This document shows positions 34,417-48,100 of a stretch of DNA of 64,000 bases, piece by piece. Source of the DNA: Marthasterias glacialis (Eukaryota > Echinodermata > Asteroidea > Forcipulatida > Asteriidae); NCBI GenBank assembly GCA_911728455.2, contig OU452231.1, positions 9,330,963 to 9,394,962 of the forward strand. Reading direction: 5' to 3'. A model generated the notes under the pieces. The model had not been told where the DNA came from. It saw nothing but the letters and a program-made list of their open reading frames with translations, and did not search any database. How positions within the stretch are numbered: the stretch's first letter is position 1; each line of letters begins with the position of its first letter. Both the position numbers and the translations under genes were made by a program.

Positions 34417-34477
34417 ATGGAGTCGTTTCTCACACAATGTTTTATACTATCAATAGCTCTCTGTTGCTCCACACCAA
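34417..34477 (+). CDS. Orphan signal-peptide-like first exon
   Basis: ATG at 34417 opens MESFLTQCFILSIALCCSTP, a textbook signal sequence, and reaches CACCAAGTAAGTT, a strong donor, in phase 1. Phase 1 right after a signal peptide is common in genes for extracellular proteins. I found no downstream exon that I can connect to it, so it may be the start of an unseen gene nested in this interval or a chance open frame. Confidence 0.3.
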
Positions 34478-35516
34478 GTAAGTTTTATGGTCATGTTATT
34501 TTTGGAGAATAATTACCAAAAATATTCCCTGCATTTCAAAGAAAACTTGCACTAGCTACATTATTATTGACCGCAATTTAACAACAAACATGAAGCTGTA
34601 GGATTTGAAAAAGTTGGGGGAAAAGAATAAATATATATTTCTATTTAAACTAATTGTCTTGTTATTACTTTTATGTTTTTCTTGTTTCTTGCTGCGTTGT
34701 GTATCTTGTTTTTGTTTTGTTTATTGTGTTCCATTACATCAAGGCTTTTCTGTCGCGGCGTTTATGCCTTATGGTTTATTAATTGGTATTCATTGGTCAT
34801 CCATTGTGATCACAATGTCCCGTTCATGCAAGGGTGGCGCCATGGGCGGCAGAGGCCTACTGGCCGTGGGTTCAAATCAATAGTGTCACTTGTCAAATCT
34901 CACTGAAGACAATTTGTAAATAGTGGTACTTTGTGTGTGTTTTTTTTTCTATCGTGAGGAAATACATGGGACCATATCTTCCTTCCAAGTGAATTTATTG
35001 GAAACAAGGTATTATGATGGCGCCCTTGGGCCGGTGGCGGCCTACTGGCCTTTGATCTCAACGTGAAAGTAAACAGACCTTTCTTTTGCAACGTCACACA
35101 AGTTTTTGCCAACCAAGATTGAGAAACTAAGGGGAGCCATCAATGCAAAGCAAAAACAGATAGTTTCCTAAAATATTACACACAAAAAATAATGCTAGAT
35201 GAAATTGTTTAGAATTTGTTGGAAACAAATCCAATAATTGAATGTATTTTATTTAAAAAGAAAGTTTGCAAAATGTTGAATTTGGTCCCAACTTCTGTCA
35301 ATAAGACTTTTTGTAAGGCCGGTTTGTTTATCAATAGAAATGTCCATAGGCTGGTCGACATGTCTGGTATGCATGTTTTTTAATGAAGGACGAGTTGTTG
35401 GTGCGTGGGTCGACATATACAGCTCTATGGTCGACTTACAGAAATCATCGAGGACCTTCCTCCAGAAATCAATAATGCGTTAGGCCCATTGATCTCTATT
35501 ACTGAGATCAGTGGTA

Positions 35517-35668
35517 AGGCCGCGTCCGAATCAATCAACTTTGGCTACGGCTAGAGCCGTTGGCTACAACGACTAAACTGAATAGGCATTATAAGCTTTG
35601 CAATCCAGCAATAGCCACTATCCAGCAATAGCCACTGCCGAAGCCATTAATTCGGACACGGCCGGCCT
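35517..35668. repeat. GCCGTAGCC-type MITE
   Basis: Left end GGCCGCGTCCGAATCAATCAAC, right end GAAGCCATTAATTCGGACACGGCC; internal arms GGCTACGGCTAG and ATAGCCACTGCCGAAGCC. The ends form an imperfect inverted repeat. A second copy follows 22 bp later. Confidence 0.85.
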
Positions 35669-35689
35669 TACATTTTAACGAGTTACGGG

Positions 35690-35818
35690 CCAGGTCCGAA
35701 TCTAGCGTCTTTGGCTACGGCTAGGGCCGTTGGCTGCACTACAACTACGTTGAAGAGTAAGTTTCTGCCGCCAGCCATAGCCACTGCCGAAGCCATTAAT
35801 TCGAACACGGCGGCCTTA
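35690..35818. repeat. GCCGTAGCC-type MITE, adjacent copy
   Basis: CCAGGTCCGAATCTAGCGTC at the left and GAAGCCATTAATTCGAACACGGC at the right. Very close to the copy at 35517-35668, suggesting tandem insertion or a local duplication. Confidence 0.8.
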
Positions 35819-36102
35819 CGTAATGAGACAGTGTGTGATGGATGTTTGGTGACTGTAGAGGGCCGGGTCGGCTGTTGTTAAGTTCCATCTTGGGATTCTA
35901 TGCGTTGTTGTGGTGTGAGACGGGATTAGGTCTGCGGATGTAATGATGTTCTAATCTTCCTTGTTTATCTCTGAAAGATTGCTGCGGGCAAGATGGAATT
36001 AAAAACAAGGAATTGACATTTTTTTATAAAAAAATAGCAACATCTCAGATTCAGCCAGCCGAGGAAGAACTGCTCAAGTAGTGCTTAGCTAGCTGCACAG
36101 CA

Positions 36103-36125
36103 ATGGCAGCGAAGCTTGGGAAATG
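36103..36125 (+). CDS. TRPM candidate first coding exon
   Basis: ATGGCAGCGAAGCTTGGG in a good start context, then donor AAATGGTATGTG in phase 2. Spliced to an acceptor ending at 37552 it gives MAAKLGKWQLALPQKKTMAS in frame with the main protein. Only the frame fit and start context support it. Confidence 0.35.
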
Positions 36126-39100
36126 GTATGTGTTCTTTTAAGTTTTACTATTTTAGTTGCTTGTAAAAAGGTAGTGTAAAGTTGATAGGCCGTAGGGCCT
36201 AGCCGCCGGGCCTAGCACATGTAGAAGTAGAACTATGCCCTACATGAGACTTATGACTAGTGGAACTATGGTCATGGAATTTCCTTCCTCCATGGCGGAA
36301 CAACCTAGCTTCATGAAGACGTATTGTTCGTTGTGGGTTGACTTGGTTGCATCCTTGCTCTATGGTTGCATGTTGTCTTGTTTTATCATGTGCAATTTGA
36401 CTTATTGCTTTTTACTTTCTATTCTACCCTAGTCACTTGTCAGCGGTGAAGCCAGGATTTTTTCACTGGGTTGGGGTTGGATGGGGGGCACAGGGGGCAT
36501 TGCTTTTCTGTTTTCTTTGTCAATAAAAATTACAATATAATGCCAATGGCAATCCAAACCCTGCTTCCTGCTGTGGTTTTATATTGGGGGCATAAATATT
36601 AGTCACTTTTCTAATTTTTTGTCCTGTTTTGCAAGAGATAAGCACAGGCTACTGGTTTAGTAGTAGTAGCAGTAAATAAAGTTTGAGGTGAAGTCCGACA
36701 CTGACTGTAAACAAAGAGCAAGGGTGTATGTAAAGTTTAAACAAAATACACTCCTTAATCCACTGTATAGACTACTACTAGTAGTTAGTGAACAAAAGAT
36801 TTCCACTTCATTGTCAACTGAAGAAAGTTCTGTAAACCCCACTCCTAGACCAAAGGCCTGCTGCCCCATATAAACAGTGCCAGTGACTACAGTGGAGTAT
36901 GGCACAATTAATGGGGTTAAATTTTCCATAACCTTTCTCTGTTTTACCTGTTTTGGGGGATAAATATTTCACTGACATTTTATGGTTGTATTTTTATTTC
37001 AGTTAGGTCGTGTCCGAACTGATGGCTTCGGCTGTGGCTATGGCTGGAATGCCAAAAGGTCCTATTCTTCAACATTGTCGTTGCAGGCAGCAGCCTTAGC
37101 CGTAGCCAAAGTCGCTTGATTCGGACATGGCCAGATTTAACTGAAAAATACATAGATTGAGTTGTTCGGTCTGGTTTGGGTGCCAAAGGTACTTTTGCTA
37201 CATGTCCAAAAGAAACATTTAAAAACAAATGTGCCACTCTGCATATTGCACTGTCATTATAGATATAGATTTACAGCAATTTTGATTGAATAATGAGACT
37301 TCTTTTTGTTAATTTTTGTTTTTAAGAAGCGGAACTTTCACTGATTGAACAGTTAAAATGAAGATAAGAACTTCAAATTAGAAAAATTGCAGTCTCATTC
37401 CTACATGCAAGACAGAAAGTTGTCTGTGATGTGTGCAGTTTTTGGACACGATTTTCATTTTAAACATTCTGCTCGTTGATTCATTTACAGGTAAAAGTAT
37501 CAGGACTTAACACTGTGTTTTTGAATTTTTACAAACCACAGAATAAATACAGGCAATTGGCATTGCCCCAGAAGAAGACAATGGCATCTATACTATTGAC
37601 TCAGCTCCCGGAACGATCCAAATTCTACAAGCCTGGAAACAACAATGAAGGAAGCGACGACGGATCCTACGCCTCAGAAGACTCTGGAATTGAGAGTGTG
37701 AAAGAGAAAGTCATCAGGAAAAAGGTTGGTGTTAATGTACGGTAAATTCGTTAGTAGTTAGACATGTCTTTGTTCAGATTAAGATTGCCCCCAAAGTGTG
37801 AGCTTTGCTAAAGTTGATTTTTTTATTTGATTTTAATTTTGCTAAATAGTTATTGAACAATTTTTCATGTCAGAGTAAATTTTTTCCTGTAGTTCAGGTG
37901 GTCCGTGACATATGTATTAAGGTGCTACACAAATGGATCTCACAATCCAAAAAGTTGTGTTAAAAAAACTAACAATTAAGCGCCTTGACTGCTTTATTGG
38001 TAGATACGTGTGATGTATAACACTGTATTATTATTATTACAATTACAGACAAAGAAAAGAGGGACGTGGCTTGCGACAACTTTTAAGAAGAAAACTTGTG
38101 TCCAATATGTTGCAGATCCTGGGAGTCCAGTCAAAGCGTAAGTTGTATATTTATACCTAACTTCTCAGTTCGTTGATTATAACAATGTTCCTCATTTCAA
38201 GATAGGTTAAACATTTGAAATTTGGGGGCGGGTAGGGGAGGGTGGGGGAGTCCGCAAGACTGCAGGGCTTGTTGTGGCTGAATCAGAATTTTTTTTAATG
38301 AGCCCAGAATAAAAAATGAGAACAAAACTATTTACACACGCAGTTCAACAAACGTACAACTGTTTTTATTTTAGCGATTGCTAAGAGAAGATTTATCTCA
38401 TTTGTCTTACAGGTAATATAATTTTTTTTTATATTTTGTAACTCACACATAGATACTTTTCATTTGAAATGTTGTCACAATAAACACAAAATAGACACAG
38501 AAACTTGTCCGACCCACACTCTGAAAATTCTTTAAAAAAATTTCTTTGAAAACAACGTGGACGACTATGTAGACACCATGACCTTGTCTGCTGTGACACG
38601 ACCTTACCTTGTTTGGACAAGCAGGCGGGGGAATGGATATTTTGGAAACGATGCTGCGCTGGGTCCAATAACTATCCATATTGGACTCCAACATTAAATT
38701 TTGGCAAAATAAAGGATGACACGTGACACATTTTCCATCAATCAAATGACAAGGCTCTGTGTGTGTGGTATTATAAACTTTGACACTCAACAGAATTGAA
38801 AGATATTGATCCGACTCAAAAATAACATTTGAACATCATTATCTCAGTGGGGAATCATTCATTTGAAAAGCACATGACCACAATTTGTGCGGTCTTGGGT
38901 TTACTGACCTGATGCTAAAATCACTGGCCTTGGGCCTGTGTGCCAGTGGATTTCACAAAGCGCTAGGACTAGTCTTATCTCGAGTTAGGACAAGTAAATA
39001 CATGTAGTCATAACTTATACATGTAGGAATAATCATACGTTAGGACTAATCCGTAATTAGGACTAGTTTCGTGAAAATCACCCCTGGGTGACCATTGATG

Positions 39101-42100
39101 TGAGATTATAACATTGTTGACAGTAAACTTTGTATTAATGCATTGTTTCAAGTTTTTTTCCCTGTCAACTTACTTGTGACCTTGTTATATTACTGACGCA
39201 TTCAACAATCAGTTTCCTGCCATTAGTATCAATGACCGCTTCAGCCGTTTCCTGTGACATCCTGCTTGACTGAATAATACTAAGAAACTCATTGCACTGT
39301 AACTGTATGTCGTATCTATACCATGCCTGATATGTGGCAGAGGGAGGCCCCCCGAATGTTCCCATTCTGTAACACACTCTTCCCCTCTTGTACAGAAGTA
39401 CCCCCCCACCTAAAATCCTCAGAAGAATTCCTTAGATTTCCAGAACACAATGAAGACACAATAGGAGGGGGGTACACCCTGCCACATATCGAGCACCAAA
39501 TGGTCGTATCAGTCATATCTGGATTTCGTTCTTGTACACCTAGGGCCAGGGAATACCTGCCAACTGTTCTGATTAAATCGGAGTCATACAGATTTTTAAG
39601 TTCTAAAACCCTCCCCCCAAAAAAAAAAAAAAAAAAATCCCAAAACCTAATCTCATTTCTGAAAACGGAGCCAAACAAAAAATAAAAAATAGAGGGCACT
39701 ATTTCAATAGCAGTTGGAGAAGATTTAACAAAGAGGGCGCTATCTATTCAAGGTAGCATCATCATTTCATAATAACTACATGAACAACGTGTGTCCGAGA
39801 TTTAATCTTTTGAGATGCAAGTGTTAAGTATTTAAAAAATGGTTACAGAAATTTTGCGAAGAACACATGCAACAATTTCTATGTGTAACAAGATCAAGAA
39901 AGGGTGATAAGTTTACGTTTTGCAAGGTGTGGCGGTGTGAATTGCGAATGGATTTAAGGTATTCCTAATTCTGACTTTTCAGTGTTGGCAGGTGTGGCTG
40001 GGGTTCATCCAGAATACTATAAGGTGTCTAGAGTTTGCCGACTAGCCAGCTCGGACACTTAGCTTGCCGTCACACTAGTCCATCAGCTTGTTCTCTAGTT
40101 CATATCAAATAGAGGATGCTTTTCAACACTGAACAAGCCAGCAAGACCATGTGGGGAAAATTTTGACTGGCCCGGCCCTCAGGTGTTTTAGCATTGGGCC
40201 AGTGGACCACTGTTAAGCGATAGCGTGCATGGTGTTAAAATTGGCTGCAAAATGAAAAATGGCAAATATTACTCACTTGCAATACTTTTTACACGTATTT
40301 CAAGTACATGTGTAGAAGATAACAGTAAGGGGTCTAAATATTTAGAAAAAGGGTGTCCAATAGACACCCAGATACACCTCTGGGTATTGATCTAGGGTTA
40401 GGGCAATTTTCCCCTCAGAAAAAGGGTATTTCCATCCAAACGGGTGCCAATGTTCAAATATGCACAGTGTATGTCATGGCCTAGCGGTCTTGTGAATCAG
40501 ACTCAAGTTCTAGTGGTCAAGTCATTGGGGTGTGGGTCCGGGTCCCAGTCATGACACTTGTGTCCTTGAGCAAGATGCTTAAATACTATAATTGCTTCTC
40601 TTCATCCAGGGGTATAAATGGGTACCTGCGAGGGTAGAGGTTGATATTATGTTAAAAAAAGCCTTCAGAGCACCACGGCAGCCTAGGGCTGTATACTCCC
40701 TAGGGAGCTATGAAAGATTACCGGAACGTTATTGGCTCAATGACTAGTGCTTGAATTTAAAGCGCACTGAGACGTTATTGTGAAATGCGCAATATAAGAA
40801 GTTATTATTTTTATTATTATTATTAAGACGTGTTTACGTTTTCTTGTTCATTTTGATAAAATCTTTATGCAGATGTTTCTGTGGCCGACCGCGAGGTCTC
40901 CATCTCAGACAGCTCCAGCCACAGACCCAAGACAGAAACTCTGTTGGTAAGAATCTCACGGTATCACAAGCCCAAATCGCAACGAGCAGGGCTGATCTTG
41001 AAGGAGAGGAGGTCGCAGAATGGGATGAAGAGAAGCATCTTGTGGAGACGCCAACAGATGCCTATGGAGAAATCCATTTTAAGGAGGCAGTGAACCGACT
41101 GTGCACATCCAAAGTGAGTGTTCTGGATTGTTTCCGAATATGGCTGGGACTTTGTGAACCGCATTGGTCAGTTTTCCAAAATCGTCATTTCTAAGGCTCT
41201 TTGAATCAAGATAAGGTACAGCAGTGGTTACGTTCATAGCAAAAGTGATGGATAGATGGATAAAAGGTTTATTCACAATTGTCATCACAGTATAAAAAAC
41301 TGAATTGCAACAATTTGACATCAATAAAGGCTCATTTATAGTTGGTCACACGATGATAATCGCCGGATGCTGTGATCTCTGAACGCTGAGCCTTTTCATT
41401 GCAGTCTGTGGTCACTGAGACATCAGCATCGACTTTAAACTGCGTCGGGCGTCAATTTTACTGCCGTGCGACCATCGCGCGACCGCCTATAAACCAGCCT
41501 TAAAAGGACATCAAGATATAAAAATCAATAAATGTAATAAAGTAAACAACTAGAATACACAAGCACTTAGAAAAAACAACGACAACAACAATATGTACAA
41601 GTACCAAGAAACCCACAACTGTTACATCCAAATGCTAAATGGGTTAAAATGGAACAAGCATGATGATAAGAATTGAGAATTAAAAAATACTATTAAAAAT
41701 ATTTCATATAATTGTTTTACAAGTGGAATCTACCCAGAGGCAAGCACGATAGAAAATGTGGATTGAGATCTTTTCTCTCTTTAAAGCATGATAAAAAATA
41801 CAACATCTAAGGCCTGTTGCTTCTTTCTTTTATTAAGTCAATTTTCCGTTAGGGAAATTTACATTCCTACTGAAACATTTCAAAGGGCACCAAGGCAATG
41901 ACCAAGGGCATGAAAAGGCAGTCGCCTCTGTGAAGTATCAGGCCTGATGATACAGAACAAAATTGGCAAAACTGTTGGCGACTAATGTTTACTCATGTTG
42001 TATTTTTCTGTCATTAGTTTGTACGTCTGTCAGATTGCACTGATATGTCATTGGTTCTGAAACTTCTGACAAAGTACTGGTCACTGCACACGCCCCAGCT

Positions 42101-45100
42101 CGTTATCTCTCTGACTGGTGGGGGGCGGAGCTTCAAACTTAACGAGCAAGACAAGGAGACTTTCAGCAGAGGGGTAATCAAGGTGCGAAAAAAAAACCCC
42201 AGAATGTAGACGTTATCTTTTAGATGCTAACCTCCCTTTTTTCAACTGTCTGGACCGTGGCCACAAATGTTTAGGCTGGTATTGTCCTATCCTGCCCCCT
42301 GCAGTTGACCTGTCAATAATGTTCAGGGTCAAGCCTATTGAGCCCCCTCGCAGTTGACCGGTCAATAAATTTCAGGGTCAAGCCTATCCTGCCCCCTGCA
42401 GTTGACCTGTCAATAATTTTCAGGGTCAAGCCCGCCGAATAATAAATGAAATAAGATCCAACATTAATTTTCGTCTCGTGTGAGACGAAAACTCTGCCTA
42501 AGAATGCATACAAAAATGCCAAGTGCATTTTTACTGTTTTCTCGTAAAAGAAACAATGAAATGAGCTGAAGTTTTCACAGGTTGGTTTATTACATTTGTC
42601 TTGATTTATGCAAAGAATGGAAGCAATTACAGACACTTTACCAATGTTGAGCTGGGGCATTAAGGGGGAAATAACGTTATTGTTTTTTGGAAGAGTAAGT
42701 TCATTTGAAAGGTTGTGGACAACATTGGTCAAGTTGAAAAAATATCATGTTTACAGATTTGCGCATCACTTTGGTATAAAGATGGTCATAGTGGAAAAAT
42801 GTTTTGCCTGAAATGCTACCTTTTTTGATAAATCAGTAAAACAGTCCGTTTTGATCTCGCGAGACCAAAGCTCAATGTTCTTGAACAGTGAAAACAAATA
42901 AGTTTTATGTTGGTTTACATAAAGTGTGGATCCTGCAGGTCTTTAACAATTACTAATGTTGTCTTGTTTTCAATAAAGGTACTATCCAACTAAACCTGTT
43001 AAAATTGTTGATTGTTTTTAGTCAAAATTATGAAATATGTGTACATTTTGTCAGGGATTTTGTGCATTTTGGTATAAAACCTTATTTTTTTTTTTTAGTC
43101 AGAACAAGCAATAACTTATTTGTAGGTCTTCAAATGCTACTTTCTTGGCGTTGACAGCATTTCAGACAAATATTTAGCTTATTCAATTTTGGGGTGAACA
43201 AAGAAAAACTTACTGGAACAGGCTAACTGGCACTCCCCCAACAAAGATTTTGACAAAATAGGGAGACGCCAACATCCAACATTAGGGCTAGATAGCTCAG
43301 TTGGTAGAGGCCCGGCATGTTAATCAGGAGGTTACAGGTTCAAATCCTGTTTTTGTTTGTTCATCCCAAAATTGAATGAAAAAGTTTACCTAGAAATATT
43401 TTTGTGGCGGAGTAGTACTGATATGAACATTTCATCGAGCTTGCAGATTTAAACTGATCAAATTTGTGACCAATAATTACCAATTCCGTACTTAAAAAAA
43501 AATTATTTTCTTTTAGGCTGCATTTACTACCAAAGCTTGGATCATCACCAGCGGCTTTAACGCAGGTGTGCCCAAGATTGTAGGAAGTGCTGTTCAGTCT
43601 ACTTACATCAGGGACTGGATCTCCAATAATAAAAATGTCAAGAAAGGGGCAAAGAGACCCAAACTGGTCTGCTTGGGGCTTGCTCCGTGGGGATACGTAG
43701 ATAGCAATCATCAGCTTCTGACCAGGAGGGGCACGGTAAGAAGAGTTGGACTTGCTGGTTAAATGCTGGGGGCGAGAGAATTGGGGGGGCGCATTTTGAG
43801 AAAGAGGACAACAGAAAATACCATGATTCAAGCATAGCTTTATGTACTGTGTTTTGCTCATTGTGGTTAGCAATTCACGCAAACCGGCTAGTGTTTGAGC
43901 ATTTTCCGTTGCTGCCCCCCACTTATGGAGCAGCCAACCTGTCTAACGGCCTAACTGTCTCCATCAGAAACTTATGCCCGTTTCAAACGTCACTGTGTCA
44001 ATTTAAAATATTCTGATTTTTTTTCTCGATTTGACATGGCAAGAGCGTGACGTTTGGAATTTGGTGCAGCAGAGGCTTTAGCTCGACCATGGCTCGAAAG
44101 GCCCTGCCGTGCTATTGGCAAAGTTTGGCAGAAGCATGACATTTGAAACCACTGCTGCGCCAATGCCGCTCTATTGCAAAACTCAAATGATTTGAATTCG
44201 ACACGGCAAGAGCGGGACGTTTGAAGCGGGCCTTAGTCTGTGTCTGCCGCTTGATTGTCATGTGAACATGCGTTGAAGCAAATGAGGTACATAGCAACAC
44301 AATTTGGATTCATCCTTAGAAACGGTTTTGTCCTTCAAAAAGACTCGCCCGTTTTCCAACCTGTAGCAGGTTTTTCCCCCATTTTCTTGTCTTCAAGCAC
44401 CTGGTAATTTGATGCTGTACCCAGTTATTGTTACTAGTACATTCATTTGTTCCTTTCATAGCTTTGTTGTTGAAGCAGTATCGTATTGTACCTGTAAAGA
44501 CTTTGTACAACATCTGATGTTTTTATGACAGTACCTTCATTCAGTCATTTGAGTTTTCAAGACGGGTATTTTAACCAGTTGCCGCCAGGAATCTCCCGTT
44601 TTCGTGGCAGTATTATTTTCTCGGAATTGCCAGAATCAATTTTCTTTGAGAGTATCGCTGACACAAAGAAACCTTGACTTGACAAAGCCAAGAGAACAAA
44701 GATTCTCTTTATTGCATCGCAAGTTTTTTCCCTCTACCAAGAAAATGTCAAATAAGTGTACTGTGAACTGCAAAACCTTGGCCGTGAGCTACAGCATAGG
44801 ATTGGTACTACACCCGGAACCATGGCTGGATCCCTGGTTCACTCTGACTTACCTCCATCGAGTATTGTACAAAAATTACACTTTTTAAGCAATTAGATGT
44901 TGATTTTAAATGAACTTTCCCGATTACCACCAACATTAAACCTTTTCTCTAATGGCTGTCTTTTGTACACAGGGCTCGTATCCAGCAGAATACAAAGTCA
45001 ACCCTATTGTGATGAAGGGGCGTCGTGTACCCCTGAACCCAGACCACACCCACTTTATTCTAATAGATAACGGGCTAATGGGGGAGCCAGCCTACGGTGG

Positions 45101-48100
45101 TGAGATCGTGATGAGGGCAATGATTGAAGAGGCAATAGCAGCACCGAAAGAGCGTAAGAAAGACTCCCTGAGACCACCCCCAACGAAAAAAAAAAAAAAA
45201 ATTTGCCTTTGACCCAAGTTCATGGAGCCTTTTGATAGACATTTATCATGCTGCAACCATCTTGGTCATGTTCCCTGTATCCAATTACAGTAATATATGC
45301 TAACATTCATTGTACAAAAAGGAACCAGACTATTTGCCCCTCCAGCCTCGGTTTGGTTACATTGGTTTGAATGGGAGAAAATCAAGATGGCCGCACCATG
45401 ATAAAGGTCTATTCAGTAATATTGTCCATGTTAAAAAAGTGAAAATTTGACATAGACTTGTCACACATGTATACTTGGTTTCAATGTGGGATTTCATAGG
45501 AACATGGAACTATCAGTATTTTAAGATCAGAGCAACATAGACTTTGCTTATTTATTTATTTATTTTTCCTGGGGTGGGGGTCCGGGGGTGGGGTGTTGTT
45601 GGGGGCTCAGATGAAATGAGCGGAAATCCAGCCACATACAATTTCTACCTGGTGACATTTGTGTCGTGCTGGTGACCTGTTTTGGTTAAAAGTTGCTTAC
45701 TTATTACAGACCTGTGAAATGTCAAGATTTTTTCCAAACCCTCTCTTCACCCTTTGATTTTCTTGAAAGAGGTGAAGATGCACTTGATTAAAAAAGGATA
45801 TACCTCTTGTTTCAATTGATGACCAAACCTCTAGATTTATGTTTTTAGTGATGGAGAGAGTCTTGTTTCATTTTGGTGGTGTTGTGACCTTCCCCACCGT
45901 TTGGGTTATGTTTCATCTCAAGAACAATAATCAATCATTTATCTCACACAGAGAACGGTCTCGGCCTACCAGTGGTTGTCGTGGTGCTCGAGGGAGGTGT
46001 GGACACTTTACTCAACGTGAAGAATGCTGTCTTGCGCGAGATTCCTACAGTGCTGTGCGATGGTAGTGGGAGGGCAGCGGATATCCTGGCATTTGCACAT
46101 AACAGAGCTGAAGGAGATCCGTAAGTGGAATAGATTTACTTCTGAGTAGGGCACCCTTGGCTAGAGGTCAAAAGAAGGTTGCTCATTGCCCCATCCTCTG
46201 CGCTGCGTGTACACAGATGTTAGTTTCCACTGTATCATCATCGTTTTACGTCTGAGGTGTTTACAATTCTATTTTGACCTCGCATTTAAAATGGTTTAAG
46301 CTTCATAAGTGATGGTTTTTTACTTACTTAAATTTTTTTCAAACAGAGAATCCAGAACGTTGAGCGAGGAAAACATTGAGATACTTCGTGAGAAACTCAA
46401 CAATTTCTTCAACGTTAAGCTGTACTCTGACAACATGTCCCAACTGATCGAAGATGTCATCGCATGTATAAAAGTCAAGAAATTGGTAAGAGTTTTCTGC
46501 TTCTTGTTTTGCGTGCGCTGCTTCAGAAGATGACCAGACAGAGCAAGCCTGGCTCTTCTCGGAGCCCCACGGCGCGTCGTGGCCGAGCAGCCTAGTCCAC
46601 TGGACTCACTCAAGTTCTGTTGGCTAAGTCATTGGGGTGTGGGTTCGAATTCCAGTCATGACACTTGTGTCCTTGAGCAAGACACTAGAATTGCTTCTCT
46701 TCTCCCGGGAGTAAATGGGAACCTGTGAGGGCAGAGATGGTTTCTGTGATTGATTTAGCTTGGTGCACTTTACATGTAACTGGCAGCACAGGCTGTATAC
46801 TCCCCAGGGAGCTGAGATGGTTTAAGGAATGAAATAAATGACTCAATGACGAGGTTAATAATGTTCATGTGGCATAAAAGCGTAAAAGTTGTCAGATACT
46901 CGCGTAATATAAGTGTCCATTATTATGTTATTTTTATTATTATTATCATTATTGTTACTCAAAAAAGATCTTATTCCGCATGGTGTTACTGCAAGTTTTC
47001 TTTACTATCTTTTCCCACCATGCATAGTTTTTTATTATTTTTTTAAAATGTGAGATCGTTTTTCTGGTTACGACTGAACCAAACAATGTTTGTAAAACTT
47101 GTCGTTTTAGCTGACCGTGTTTCAGATGGACAAGGGAGAAAATGCCGACTTGGATCTTGCCATCTTGATTGCATTACTGAAAGGTACGTCATGCCCAAGA
47201 GATCAAATTTGTTCATTTTTGTGTTTAGAGGAAATTTAAAACATATAAGGTGATCCCTGTACTGACGCTTCCCAGGTGGTATTGTAAACTTGGGCAACTT
47301 GGGTGAGCTGCGTCAAGCATTTTAATTTTTCTATGCAGCCAAGTGGTTCATCGACCGATCATGCAAAGAATTTGATAAAACTCTGTTGGCATAACGCATT
47401 GTTATGCCGCACGTGGTATTTAGTTGCGCATTCAAAGAAGTGATAAATCATTGCCGTAAAGATAATAACAATAGACATTTGTAAAGTGCCTAATGCAAAA
47501 GCCTCTCAGCCCATATAACATCAAAATAAACAATGAGAGAAAGTAAGATTACAAATAAGCAGATTCAAACAAATGAGTTTTCAAGAGAGATTTAAAAGGG
47601 TTTACAGAATCAGCTCGACGAATATGAACAGGTAGATTGTTCCATAAAATTGGAGCGGAGCAGGAGAAGGATCTTTGACCATAAAACTTTGAAGAAACTC
47701 TTGTAGAAGGAGCAAGCAGAGACTGTTGGGAGGATCTTAATTTCCGATTTGGAGAACATTGATGAACAAGTTCTGATAAATAAGTTGGAGCTTAAACCAT
47801 TTGAGCTTTGAAAGTTAAAAGAAGAATATTATAGACTGTGCGCATCTTAACTGGGAGCCAGTGCAGCTTCATTAAAACTGGTGTAACATACTGATGGCCG
47901 ACTTTACACTGTGACCTTAAGTGGGAACTTGTCTGAAGTCTTGTTTTGTCAGGAATAATGTACCTTTGAGTCCATTTCCCCCCCCCTCCTTTCTTAATGT
48001 TAGCCCAAGCTGCCACTCCCACCTACAAGTTAGCTTTGGCGTTGTCATGGAATCGGGTTGACATGGCAGAGAGGAAGATCTTTGTTGACGATCAGTATTG

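Larger units (their letters stand above)
29460..36102. other. Repeat-rich interval between the divergent genes
   Basis: Lies between the minus-strand gene's promoter and the putative TRPM first exon. It contains the MITEs and repeats listed individually, a long palindrome (32174-32556), a 600-bp element (33234-33848) and one orphan signal-peptide-like exon. Open frames over 60 codons here (for example 34605-34883) are low-complexity and lack splice context. Confidence 0.6.

Noticed and set aside
34605..34883. 92-codon hydrophobic open frame
   Set aside because: Leucine/phenylalanine-rich because of a T-rich stretch; no family match or splice context.
39323..39685. 120-codon plus-strand open frame
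   Set aside because: It ends in a lysine run encoded by a poly(A) tract and overlaps protein-like minus-strand sequence, so I read it as an antisense shadow.
43286..43356. Functional tRNA-Asn-like gene
   Set aside because: Acceptor stem does not close with the 3' side and the body is embedded in the same SINE structure.
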